Positions 1 through 6,479 of a stretch of 12,027 nucleotides of DNA are shown one piece after another. The position numbers and the translations under genes were made by a program. The stretch is from an uncultured Peptococcaceae bacterium (GTDB lineage: Bacteria > Bacillota > Peptococcia > Peptococcales > Peptococcaceae). The first letter of the stretch is position 1; each line of letters begins with the position of its first letter. The notes beneath the pieces are model-generated. The model did not search any database. It was given only the letters and a program-made list of their open reading frames with translations, and had not been told where the DNA came from. The DNA lies in assembly GCA_900553245.1 (NCBI GenBank), contig USCP01000033.1, positions 1 to 12,027 of the forward strand. Reading direction: 5' to 3'.

Positions 1-799
1 TTTCAGCAGTATCGACCCCACGGCCGGCGGCTTCACAACCAATCAATTGTACGCCTTCATCATCAATAAAATGATAGAAGCTGCCGATGGCATTGGAGCC
101 ACCGCCCACACAAGCAATCACGGCATCCGGCAGACGCCCTTCCTTTTGAAGCATTTGCGCTTTGATTTCTTTGGAAATGACCGCTTGAAAGTCACGCACG
201 ATGGTTGGGAACGGGTGTGGGCCCATGACGGAACCGAGACAATAGTGGGTATCACTGATGCGAGAAGTCCATTCGCGCATGGCTTCGGATACCGCATCCT
301 TGAGGGTGCCTGTACCAGTCTTGACAGGAACAACCTCCGCGCCGAGCAACTTCATGCGATAAACGTTGAGTGCCTGACGAATGGTGTCCTCTTCTCCCAT
401 AAACACCACACATTCCATGCCCAAAAGTGCCGCAGCGGTAGCGGAAGCAACCCCGTGCTGACCGGCACCGGTTTCGGCAATCAAACGGGTCTTGCCCATT
501 TTCTTTGCTAAAAGCGCTTGCCCGAGAACATTGTTAATCTTATGGGCGCCGGTATGGTTCAAATCCTCACGCTTGAGGTAAATTTTCGCACCACCGAGGT
601 CCTTTGTCATCTTTTCAGCGTAATACAAGCGTGACGGTCTACCGGCATAGTCGTTAAAAAGCGCTGCGAGTTCGCTGTTAAATTCAGGGTCGTTTTTATA
701 ATAATTATAGGCTTCTTCCAGTTCAATCACTGCATTCATCAACGTTTCCGGAATATATTGACCGCCGTGAATACCGAAGCGTCCGTTTGGATTGGTCAT
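1..799 (-). CDS. trpB: Tryptophan synthase beta chain (partial, C-terminus off the left edge)
   Basis: This is the PLP-dependent beta subunit that condenses indole with L-serine to give L-tryptophan. About 266 N-terminal residues of a protein usually near 390-400 aa are present, and the frame stays open to the left edge. The start reads MTNPNGRFGIHGGQYIPETL, typical for TrpB. The PLP-binding lysine is seen in HTGAHKINN (Lys87), the catalytic glutamate in IAETGAGQHG (Glu109), and the PLP phosphate loop in GGGSNAIG (about 232-239). The ATG at 799 overlaps the trpF TGA by 4 bp (ATGA). An AAAGGA ribosome binding site lies about 9 nt upstream, so translational coupling to trpF is likely. It is the last operon gene in view. 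TrpA, the alpha partner that supplies indole, is not in the window and is expected downstream. Identification is secure; only the truncation limits it. Confidence 0.97.
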   Translation of the reverse strand, partial: MTNPNGRFGIHGGQYIPETLMNAVIELEEAYNYYKNDPEFNSELAALFNDYAGRPSRLYYAEKMTKDLGGAKIYLKREDLNHTGAHKINNVLGQALLAKKMGKTRLIAETGAGQHGVASATAAALLGMECVVFMGEEDTIRQALNVYRMKLLGAEVVPVKTGTGTLKDAVSEAMREWTSRISDTHYCLGSVMGPHPFPTIVRDFQAVISKEIKAQMLQKEGRLPDAVIACVGGGSNAIGSFYHFIDDEGVQLIGCEAAGRGVDTAE

Positions 800-1404
800 C
801 GTTGTTCTTCCTTTCTGACAGCGGCAATGAATGCCGCCATTTTCTCTTGATCTTTATCGCCGTCAGTTTCAATGCCCGAGCTGACATCGACTGCATAAAG
901 CGTGAGGTGTTGTAGGGCTTTTGTTATATTATTCGCAGACAATCCGCCTGCAAGAAAATACGGTCGTTTGATCTCCGCCAGCAGCTTCCAGTTGAATACC
1001 TTGCCGCTTCCGGCACCGGAATCAAGAAGGATAGCATCCGCCGTACTTTGCGCTGCTTTTTCAACATCCGCAGCAGTTTCAATACAAAACGCCCTGATAA
1101 TTGGCGCATCGGTGAAGGTTCGGAGCTTTTCAAGATACGCTTCATCCTCGTTGCCGTGAAGCTGAACAATATCGATAACGCCCTCGTCGATCAGTGCCGC
1201 AATTTGTTGCGGCGTTTCATTGACAAAGACACCCACCGCCTTAATGGCAGGTGACAGGGCTTGCTTTAAGAGGCGCGCCTTCTCCACTGAAACATAACGG
1301 CGGCTTTTGGGGGCAAACACGAATCCGATATACTCAGGCATCAAGCGATTGGCCGCTTCTATGTCACAAAAGCGGGATAATCCGCAGCATTTGATCTTTG
1401 TCAC
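796..1404 (-). CDS. trpF: Phosphoribosylanthranilate isomerase
   Basis: TrpF isomerises N-(5-phosphoribosyl)anthranilate to 1-(2-carboxyphenylamino)-1-deoxyribulose 5-phosphate, the third committed step of tryptophan synthesis. The 202-aa length is normal for a stand-alone TIM-barrel TrpF. The N-terminus MTKIKCCGLS carries the catalytic cysteine (Cys7) of the family's K-I-C-G-L motif. The general-acid aspartate is in AILLDSGAGSGKVF (Asp128), and phosphate-binding loops are seen as LAGGLSANNI and VDVSSGIE near 151-179. The start codon is GTG, inside a GTGA overlap with the end of trpC; GAGG lies about 6 nt upstream. Its own stop overlaps the trpB ATG. TrpF is separate here, not fused to TrpC as in enterobacteria. 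Confidence 0.96.
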   Translation of the reverse strand: MTKIKCCGLSRFCDIEAANRLMPEYIGFVFAPKSRRYVSVEKARLLKQALSPAIKAVGVFVNETPQQIAALIDEGVIDIVQLHGNEDEAYLEKLRTFTDAPIIRAFCIETAADVEKAAQSTADAILLDSGAGSGKVFNWKLLAEIKRPYFLAGGLSANNITKALQHLTLYAVDVSSGIETDGDKDQEKMAAFIAAVRKEEQR

Positions 1405-2183
1405 AGCAGGCCTCGCAGTTCTGAAAGCTTTTGCCGCTTATTCGCTGCTTTCATCAACGTTTCGCCAATCAAAACCGCATCTGCACCAATGGCATCAAGT
1501 GCAGCAACGTCTGCGGCGGTCTTGACACCGCTTTCCGATACGAATAGCACATCATCCGGAATCAATGCGCTTAGCTTTCGGCTATTGTCAGTATCCACAG
1601 AAAAATCCTTGAGATTACGATTGTTGACACCAATGATTCGCGCACCGGCGCGAAGTGCCATACCAACTTCTTCTTGATCGTGGACTTCTACTAAGGCAGA
1701 CAACCCCAAATCATCGCAAATTGCAATATATGCCTTGATGGCGTCTTCACTTAATATGGAACAAATCAAAAGCATCGCCGCTGCGCCAAGCACCTTGGCT
1801 TCGTAAATCATATATTCGTCCACGACAAAATCTTTTCTTAAACAGGGAGTGGACACGGCGGCTGCAATCTCCTTGAGATCCTCGTCGCGCCCAAGAAACC
1901 ATTTCGGCTCTGTCAAAACAGAAATGCAATCCGCCCCGGCTGCTTCGTATGCTTTTGCAATCTGCACATAGGGAAAATCCGCTGCAATCACCCCTTTTGA
2001 CGGTGAGGCTTTTTTACATTCGCAAATCAATGCCATACCAGGCTTTTGTAATGCCTTTTCAAAAGCAAAGTCCCCTTTGGGTCCAGATAGCGCCTGTTGC
2101 TTGAGCTGTGCCAACGGCACGTTCTGCTTGGCTATTTCCACACGCTCACGGGCGTGTTGGGCAAGTTGGTCAAGAATTGTCAT
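1401..2183 (-). CDS. trpC: Indole-3-glycerol phosphate synthase
   Basis: TrpC closes the indole ring, converting carboxyphenylamino-deoxyribulose phosphate to indole-3-glycerol phosphate with loss of CO2 and water. The 260-aa single-domain (beta/alpha)8 barrel has the family signature ICECKKASPSKG (Glu55 and Lys57), the catalytic lysine in CLRKDFVVDEY (Lys117), a catalytic glutamate in LVEVHDQEE (Glu166), GVNNRNLKDF at 185-194, and the phosphate-binding SESGV and GADAVLIGE stretches near the C-terminus. The ATG overlaps the trpD stop (ATGA), with GGAGG about 7 nt upstream. The end overlaps the trpF GTG start. The N-terminal extension (about 1-45) is the usual family helix region. There is nothing unusual in the sequence. 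Confidence 0.97.
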   Translation of the reverse strand: MTILDQLAQHARERVEIAKQNVPLAQLKQQALSGPKGDFAFEKALQKPGMALICECKKASPSKGVIAADFPYVQIAKAYEAAGADCISVLTEPKWFLGRDEDLKEIAAAVSTPCLRKDFVVDEYMIYEAKVLGAAAMLLICSILSEDAIKAYIAICDDLGLSALVEVHDQEEVGMALRAGARIIGVNNRNLKDFSVDTDNSRKLSALIPDDVLFVSESGVKTAADVAALDAIGADAVLIGETLMKAANKRQKLSELRGLL

Positions 2184-3211
2184 ACCCTTTCCTCCGAACG
2201 GTTGCTCACTTCAATAAATTGATTCAAGGTTTTCAATGCCTCACCGGAATCAATGATTTTGGCAGCCAATGCTATCCCATCCTTTAAGCTATCTGCTTTT
2301 CCACCGATATAGAGTGCTGCACCGGCATTCATCAACACCGCGTTTCGCTTTGGTCCCTTTTCGCCGTTTAAAATAGCACGAGTAATTTGTGCGTTTACCT
2401 CCGGCGTGCCACCTTTCAACGATTCCTTTGGGCAACGTTCAAAGCCAAAATCTTCAGGTGCAATGACTGAGGTTTTAAACCATCCGTCACGAATTTCGCA
2501 AACCGTAGTCGGTGCGCTCACAGAGATTTCATCCAACCGATCCTGCCCATAAACGACCATCCCACGTTTGATGCCGAGACTAATCAATACCTGTGCCAAC
2601 GGCTCTACAAGGTATTCGTCATACACGCCAAGAAGCTGCATGGACGGTGTCGCCGGGTTGGTCAGTGGCCCAAGAATGTTAAATACCGTGCGAAATCCCA
2701 GCTCTTTACGTATGGCACCCACATATTTCATGAAAGCATGATATTTTTGCGCAAAGAAGAAGCACATCCCCACTTCATCCAAAAGCGCTTGGCAACGTTC
2801 CGGGCTTTGTTGAATGTTAACACCGAGCGCTTCCAGACAATCTGCGGTGCCACACTTGGAGGAAGCGGCACGATTGCCGTGTTTTGCCACCTTCATTCCA
2901 CCGGCTGCAGCGACAAGGGCAGACGTTGTTGAAATGTTAAAGCTATTGGCGTTGTCACCACCTGTGCCGACAATTTCAAAAACATCCATGCCTGTTTCTA
3001 CCTTAGTGGCATGGTCGCGCATGGCAGCGGCACAGCCAGCAATTTCATCGGTGGTTTCTGCGCGTGCGCTTTTGGTGGAGAGTGCCGCCAAAAAAGCAGC
3101 GTTTTGGGTGGCGGTTGTTTCACCGCTCATAATTTCGTTCATGACGGCATACGCTTCATCATAGGTAAGGTCTTCTTTATTGACAATTTTTACAATAGCA
3201 TTTTTAATCAT
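2180..3211 (-). CDS. trpD: Anthranilate phosphoribosyltransferase
   Basis: TrpD transfers phosphoribose from PRPP to anthranilate. The 343-aa protein has the usual helical N-terminal domain followed by the PRPP-binding domain. Visible motifs are VGTGGDNANSFNIST (82-95, the GTGGD diphosphate loop), VAKHGNRAASSKCG (108-121), RTVFNILGPLTNPA (174-187), and the Mg-binding Asp-Glu pair in GQDRLDEIS (227-228). It is not fused to the TrpG glutaminase. The start ATG lies 3 bp past the trpG stop. An AAAGGAG ribosome binding site about 9-10 nt upstream sits inside the last codons of trpG. This is the only junction in the operon that does not overlap. Its stop overlaps the trpC start. Confidence 0.97.
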   Translation of the reverse strand: MIKNAIVKIVNKEDLTYDEAYAVMNEIMSGETTATQNAAFLAALSTKSARAETTDEIAGCAAAMRDHATKVETGMDVFEIVGTGGDNANSFNISTTSALVAAAGGMKVAKHGNRAASSKCGTADCLEALGVNIQQSPERCQALLDEVGMCFFFAQKYHAFMKYVGAIRKELGFRTVFNILGPLTNPATPSMQLLGVYDEYLVEPLAQVLISLGIKRGMVVYGQDRLDEISVSAPTTVCEIRDGWFKTSVIAPEDFGFERCPKESLKGGTPEVNAQITRAILNGEKGPKRNAVLMNAGAALYIGGKADSLKDGIALAAKIIDSGEALKTLNQFIEVSNRSEERV

Positions 3212-3214
3212 GGC

Positions 3215-3781
3215 TCATCGCTCCTTTATGAAGTTTTCAAGCATTTGTTTCCCATTCGGGGTCATAATGGATTCCGGATGAAACTGTAGCCCATAAATCG
3301 GATATTCGACATGTTGCACCGCCATGACTTCCCCCTCACTGGTCACTGCTGTGATTTTTAGCACGTTAGGAATCGTGTCGGCGTCTGCCGCCAGTGAATG
3401 ATACCGTGCGACCGGTGCCACATTGGGGCACTGCTTAAACAGTAAGCAACTTGCATCAAACCTCACATCCGATTGCTTGCCGTGCATCAATTCCTTGGCA
3501 TAAGTCACCGTTGCGCCAAACGCTGTACAAATGGCTTGATGCCCCAGACAAACACCGAGAATCGGAATATCGTGAATGGTTTTCACAACATCGACAATCA
3601 CACCGGCATCCTCCGGTCTTCCGGGACCGGGAGAAAGAATAATGTGCGACGGTTGCAACGCACGAATCTCTGCCACGGTCATTTCATCGTTGCGTATGAC
3701 TTTGATATCCGGCTCCATCTCGCCAAGAAGTTGATAAAGGTTATAGGAAAAACTATCGTAGTTATCAATCAATACAATCAT
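3215..3781 (-). CDS. trpG: Anthranilate synthase component II (glutamine amidotransferase)
   Basis: TrpG is a class I glutamine amidotransferase that releases ammonia from glutamine for TrpE. The 188-aa protein starts MIVLIDNYDSFSYNL, the classical N-terminus. The oxyanion loop LSPGPGRPEDAG (about 49-60), the nucleophile elbow GVCLGHQAI (Cys78), and the His-Glu pair in LQFHPES (His168, Glu170) are all present. I chose ATG 3781: it overlaps the trpE TGA (ATGA) and has AGGAGG 7 nt upstream. An in-frame start 60 bases earlier lies inside trpE and lacks the family's N-terminus. A close relative, PabA, serves folate synthesis. The operon position makes TrpG the right call, though a single glutaminase could serve both pathways. 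Confidence 0.96.
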   Translation of the reverse strand: MIVLIDNYDSFSYNLYQLLGEMEPDIKVIRNDEMTVAEIRALQPSHIILSPGPGRPEDAGVIVDVVKTIHDIPILGVCLGHQAICTAFGATVTYAKELMHGKQSDVRFDASCLLFKQCPNVAPVARYHSLAADADTIPNVLKITAVTSEGEVMAVQHVEYPIYGLQFHPESIMTPNGKQMLENFIKER

Positions 3782-5244
3782 CCTGCATCCTCCTGTGCAA
3801 GCGCCAGCGCTTTGAGCGAAGATTCCGCTTTGTTCAGACATTCCTCAAATTCCTTTTCGGGAACGGAATCGGCCACAATGCCGGCGCCACTTCTTACAAA
3901 CACCTTGCCGTTTTTCTTGTAAACAATGCGAATGGCAATGCACATGTCCATATTTCCTGCAAAATCAATGTAACCAATGGCACCGCCATAAATACCGCGC
4001 TTGTTATTTTCAAGCTCACCAATGAGTTGGCATGCTCTGAGCTTCGGTGCACCGGATAAGGTTCCCGCCGGTAGCACCGCTTCAATCGCATCCAGTGCAT
4101 CCTTATCATCACGAATCTCACCACGTACCGTAGAGCCAATGTGCATCACATGGGAGAAGCGTTCAATGGTGTGGAACTTTTCAACCTGCACAGTGCCAAA
4201 TTTGCTAATCTTACCGATGTCGTTGCGTCCAAGGTCCACCAACATATTATGTTCAGCAAGCTCTTTTTGATCGGCAAGCAGCACTGCTTCAAGCGCGCGG
4301 TCTTCGGCATCGTTTCTGCCTCTCGGTCTTGTGCCGGCAAGCGGAAAGGTATGCAATACCCCATTTTCGAGTTTCACCAAGGTTTCCGGCGAGGCACCTG
4401 CAACCTCCACATCGGTTCCCGAAAAATAAAACATGTACGGCGATGGATTGATGGTACGAAGCATTCGATAGGTGTTTAACAAGCTCCCTTCAAAGGGTGC
4501 TGCCAAGCGATTGGACAATACAATCTGAAAAATATCCCCTTCACGAATATGGCGCTTTGCTTGATTGACCATCTCACAAAACTGTTCTTTTTCAAACAGC
4601 GGTGTCACCGCGCCGAGCAACTTCCCACTTGGTTCATCTTTCTTGGCACCGTGACGGAGCAAATCCACCATCTGTTTCAATGCCATTTCTGCTTTGTTAT
4701 AGCTGACTTCCGGATCATCAAGCGACATGTTGACAATCAGCACCATTTTTTGCTTGAAGTGATCAAAAACAATGACCTTATCAAACAACATCACATCAAC
4801 ATCTTTAAACGCTTCACTATCTTTCACCTCGCATTTCACCGTTGGCTCACTGTAGCCGAGATAATCGTATGAAAAATACCCGACAAGCCCACCTGTAAAT
4901 GACGGCAGATAGTCAAAACGCGGACTTTTGTAATCGGCAAGAATTTGTCGAAGATAGGCCGACGGATTGTCTGTCTGTATCGTGAGATTACCGATTTTCA
5001 TTACACCATCCAGACAAGTGATTTCCAATTTCGGATCTAACCCAAGGAAGGTGTAGCGCCCCCAGGTTTCATTGGTCTGTGCTGATTCCAGCATATAGCA
5101 GTGCGTGGATACATTTTTCAAAACCTTCATGGTTTCAATAGGTGTTGTAAAATCAGATAAAATTTCGCAGCTTAATGGCACCACTTTATATTTTCCGGAT
5201 GAAGCAATGGCTTTGACGACATCCAAGTTTGGTATGATGTGCAT
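3778..5244 (-). CDS. trpE: Anthranilate synthase component I
   Basis: TrpE converts chorismate plus ammonia (from TrpG) to anthranilate and pyruvate, the committed and usually feedback-inhibited step. The 488-aa protein has an N-terminal domain with the tryptophan-binding motif MLESAQTNETWGRYTF (51-66) and NPSPYMFYF (266-274), both parts of the allosteric site in this family. The chorismate-binding domain follows, with PLAGTRPRGR (301-310), the LVDLGRNDIGKIS loop (335-347), ERFSHVMHI, PAGTLSGAPK (392-401) and RSGAGIVADS (451-460). Feedback inhibition by tryptophan is therefore likely. The start is ATG 5244, preceded by GGAGGG with a 7-nt gap. A TTG codon five codons upstream is part of that ribosome binding site. 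It is the first structural gene behind the T-box leader. Confidence 0.97.
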   Translation of the reverse strand: MHIIPNLDVVKAIASSGKYKVVPLSCEILSDFTTPIETMKVLKNVSTHCYMLESAQTNETWGRYTFLGLDPKLEITCLDGVMKIGNLTIQTDNPSAYLRQILADYKSPRFDYLPSFTGGLVGYFSYDYLGYSEPTVKCEVKDSEAFKDVDVMLFDKVIVFDHFKQKMVLIVNMSLDDPEVSYNKAEMALKQMVDLLRHGAKKDEPSGKLLGAVTPLFEKEQFCEMVNQAKRHIREGDIFQIVLSNRLAAPFEGSLLNTYRMLRTINPSPYMFYFSGTDVEVAGASPETLVKLENGVLHTFPLAGTRPRGRNDAEDRALEAVLLADQKELAEHNMLVDLGRNDIGKISKFGTVQVEKFHTIERFSHVMHIGSTVRGEIRDDKDALDAIEAVLPAGTLSGAPKLRACQLIGELENNKRGIYGGAIGYIDFAGNMDMCIAIRIVYKKNGKVFVRSGAGIVADSVPEKEFEECLNKAESSLKALALAQEDAG

Positions 5245-5260
5245 GCGTTGTCCCTCCAAA

Positions 5261-5350
5261 TTAAGTACACAATGGTATTATGCATTTTAGATTTTTTATT
5301 ATTTCGTTAATACGGCGTTTGCAACGCCGCCAATATTTAAACGACAACAT
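5261..5350 (-). CDS. Possible 29-codon upstream ORF between the leader terminators and trpE
   Basis: An ATG at 5350 is preceded by AAAGGGG about 9 nt upstream. It opens a 29-codon frame starting MLSFKYWRRCKRRINEII and ending TAA at 5263-5261, two bases before the trpE ribosome binding site region. The peptide is very basic (9 Lys/Arg) and contains one Trp codon (position 7). The Trp codon sits just before a 7-bp GC-rich hairpin (5313-5329). The spacing would allow ribosomes ending here to reinitiate at trpE. I recognise no family, and the frame could be chance. It lacks the run of Trp codons of a classical attenuator leader peptide. Confidence 0.3.
   Translation of the reverse strand: MLSFKYWRRCKRRINEIIKNLKCIIPLCT
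5313..5329 (-). other. GC-rich 7-bp hairpin in the trpE 5' region
   Basis: Read on the minus strand, CGGCGTT (5329-5323) pairs perfectly with AACGCCG (5319-5313) around a 3-nt GCA loop. It is followed by an A-rich stretch, not a U-run, so it is not an intrinsic terminator. It lies inside the possible 29-codon ORF and could stabilise the mRNA or slow ribosomes. Its role is unknown. Confidence 0.5.
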
Positions 5351-5365
5351 CCTACACACCCCTTT

Positions 5366-5410
5366 AAAAACAAAAGACGCCTTTGCGCTGATTGATCAGT
5401 CAAAGACGTC
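5366..5410 (-). terminator. Second leader terminator (T2) upstream of trpE
   Basis: Minus-strand GACGTCTTTG (5410-5401) pairs with CAAAGGCGTC (5385-5376), 10 bp with one G-U. An inner CTGA/TCAG mini-stem caps the loop, and TTTTGTTTTT follows. This has the form of an intrinsic terminator. It lies 16 bases past the first leader terminator and still upstream of trpE, so it must be leaky or be switched. Its 5' arm is also complementary to the 3' arm of the first terminator (see findings). Confidence 0.75.
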
Positions 5411-5415
5411 CTTCA

Positions 5416-5460
5416 AAATAAAAAACGCCCTTGACAGAAATACACTTTCTGTCAAGGACG
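5416..5460 (-). terminator. T-box-controlled terminator (T1) of the trp operon
   Basis: Minus-strand CGTCCTTGACAGAAA (5460-5446) pairs with TTTCTGTCAAGGGCG (5440-5426), 15 bp with a single G-U, around a 5-nt loop. TTTTTTATTTT follows. Its 5' arm includes CCTTGA (5457-5452), which can instead pair with TCAAGG (5492-5487) next to the T-box sequence to make the antiterminator. Uncharged tRNA should favour the antiterminator and expression; charged tRNA should favour this terminator. Confidence 0.93.
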
Positions 5461-5710
5461 AATAAATACACTTATCCGCGGTGCCACCTTGATTCACGGC
5501 ATGACCCGTGCACTTAGCAGGATACCAACATATCCCCGACATTTATACGCCTGCCTACAGCGTCGCAGAATACTCTGGATTGCTCCATTTGACTGCGCCC
5601 TCAGCGGTCCATTTGACAACTTGTTTCTTACCTGACTCTCAGCACCACAGGCTCTCTGTAAAGGCATCATTGCCGTTATCTCCGCTTCAACGGTTTTCGT
5701 TTTTAATTTT
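5416..5710 (-). promoter_or_regulatory. Tryptophan T-box riboswitch leader
   Basis: This tRNA-sensing leader controls trpEGDCFB by transcription antitermination. Stem I base: AGCGG (5686-5682) with CCGCT (5607-5603), flanked by UGA/GA as in a kink-turn. Specifier loop: AAATGGA with the codon UGG (Trp) at 5611-5609. Middle stem: GGCAAT (5674-5669) with GTTGTC (5620-5615). Distal part: AGAGAG bulge and a CCTG/CAGG-closed loop TGGTGCTGAGAGT (5647-5635). Stem II-like pairing: CGCAG with CTGCG. Stem III: CACGG/CCGTG (5510-5495). The T-box is AAGGTGGCACCGCGG (5490-5476); its UGGC (5486-5483) complements a 5'-GCCA tRNA end, fitting the G73 discriminator known for bacterial tRNA-Trp. The antiterminator is TCAAGG with CCTTGA, competing with T1. 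Both specifier and discriminator point to tryptophan. Confidence 0.95.
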
Positions 5711-5716
5711 GTTATT

Positions 5717-5745
5717 ATTATACGCCTGTTCTCCTACCTTGTCAA
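5717..5745 (-). promoter_or_regulatory. Promoter of the trp operon
   Basis: On the minus strand, TTGACA (5745-5740) and TATAAT (5722-5717) are separated by exactly 17 bp, a perfect housekeeping sigma-factor consensus. The expected start near 5710 gives a leader of about 465 nt before trpE. No operator-like palindrome is obvious around it, which fits control by the T-box rather than by a repressor. Confidence 0.92.
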
Positions 5746-5794
5746 TAGACAAATGCAACTTGTTATTTTTTGTACACATTTCTAATAAGGCGCA

Positions 5795-5825
5795 TAAAAA
5801 AACACCACCCTCTAAAAGGTGGTGT
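5795..5825 (-). terminator. Terminator after the small basic membrane protein gene
   Basis: Minus-strand ACACCACC (5825-5818) pairs with GGTGGTGT (5809-5802) and is followed by a run of at least seven U. It lies 8 bases past the stop of the upstream gene and about 50 bp before the trp promoter, so the trp operon is insulated from the genes before it. Confidence 0.88.
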
Positions 5826-5833
5826 ACGCATCG

Positions 5834-6346
5834 CTATTTACGTTTTGTCGGTGCATCCTTCCCATAACGGCTATTGCGCAATGCTTGGCTGGAAGCGGCG
5901 CGCGCGTTGGTTGGGCGTGAACGACCGGCTTCCGGCATGTAGACAATCGGTTCCTTTTGCACCGGCGCATCGTAGCGTTTTTGATGGATGTTGGATTGTA
6001 CGCGTTGTTGGGTTTTGGCTTGACGCATACGCTGAGAGCGAGAAAGTTGGCGCGCACGCACACCCTTACGCCCCTCTACATAAAGCAGACTGAAATATAT
6101 GGCCGGTACGGAAAAAAAGACAAACAGGCACAATGCCGCTAAAAAGGCAAAAAAGCTAAGTTGCACGTCAAAGGCAATATAGAAATTTTTAACCGAAAGC
6201 ACCATCGCCACCACCCATGCCACCACCGGCAAAATCATTCCCGGACGGTTAGAGGTGCGACTTGCCAATTGGGTTTCAATTCGTTTCCCAAAATAGAGAA
6301 CCGCCGCATAAATGACAAAGATGATAAAGGTTTTCAAATTAAACAT
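5834..6346 (-). CDS. Small membrane protein with basic cytoplasmic tail, unknown function
   Basis: I do not recognise this 170-aa protein. Residues 5-20 and 37-53 are clear membrane helices, and 62-90 is a third long hydrophobic stretch (rich in F, A and L). The C-terminal half (about 91-170) is hydrophilic and strongly basic (many R, K and Q), with no obvious domain and probably disordered; by the positive-inside rule it should face the cytoplasm. The ATG at 6346 is preceded by GGGAGG about 10 nt upstream. The gene has its own promoter (6381-6409) and terminator (5795-5825), so it appears monocistronic. The basic tail could bind nucleic acid, anionic lipid or a protein partner, but that is speculation. 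Confidence 0.82.
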   Translation of the reverse strand: MFNLKTFIIFVIYAAVLYFGKRIETQLASRTSNRPGMILPVVAWVVAMVLSVKNFYIAFDVQLSFFAFLAALCLFVFFSVPAIYFSLLYVEGRKGVRARQLSRSQRMRQAKTQQRVQSNIHQKRYDAPVQKEPIVYMPEAGRSRPTNARAASSQALRNSRYGKDAPTKRK

Positions 6347-6380
6347 TCTGCGAACGCCTCCCTAATAAAAGTCTTGTTTT

Positions 6381-6409
6381 ATTGTACCCAAAACCCAAAG
6401 CCAATGCAA
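6381..6409 (-). promoter_or_regulatory. Promoter for the small basic membrane protein gene
   Basis: Minus-strand TTGCAT (6409-6404) and TACAAT (6386-6381) lie 17 bp apart, 35 bases before the ATG at 6346. This fits a standard vegetative promoter and separates the gene from the upstream secreted-protein gene. Confidence 0.7.
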
Positions 6410-6425
6410 GGGAACAAATCCCCTA

Positions 6426-6470
6426 CAAAAATAAGAGCGCTAAAGAATAAGAGCGCAAAAGCGCTCTTAT
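6426..6470 (-). terminator. Terminator after the 574-aa secreted protein, with a duplicated 3' arm
   Basis: On the minus strand, ATAAGAGCGC (6470-6461), loop TTTT, then GCGCTCTTAT (6456-6447) form a perfect 10-bp hairpin. A second copy of GCGCTCTTAT (6440-6431) follows 6 bases later and is the one next to the better U-run (TTTTT). Either copy can close the stem. It lies 9 bases past the stop codon of the upstream gene. Confidence 0.85.
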
Positions 6471-6479
6471 CAAACACAG

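Noticed and set aside
47..511. 154-codon plus-strand ORF
   Set aside because: It is antisense to trpB, whose frame is continuous and carries all expected motifs.
3782..3841. Extended start for trpG 20 codons upstream
   Set aside because: It lies inside trpE and has no family N-terminus. ATG 3781 has AGGAGG at good spacing and gives the canonical MIVLIDNYDSF start.
5245..5259. TTG start for trpE five codons upstream of the ATG
   Set aside because: The TTG is part of the TTGGAGGG ribosome binding site itself; ATG 5244 is correctly spaced behind it.
5313..5329. Third terminator upstream of trpE
   Set aside because: The hairpin is perfect but is followed by A-rich sequence without a U-run, so it should not terminate.
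5508..5867. 119-codon plus-strand ORF over the T-box region
   Set aside because: It runs antisense through the T-box leader, trp promoter and a terminator, so it is a chance frame.
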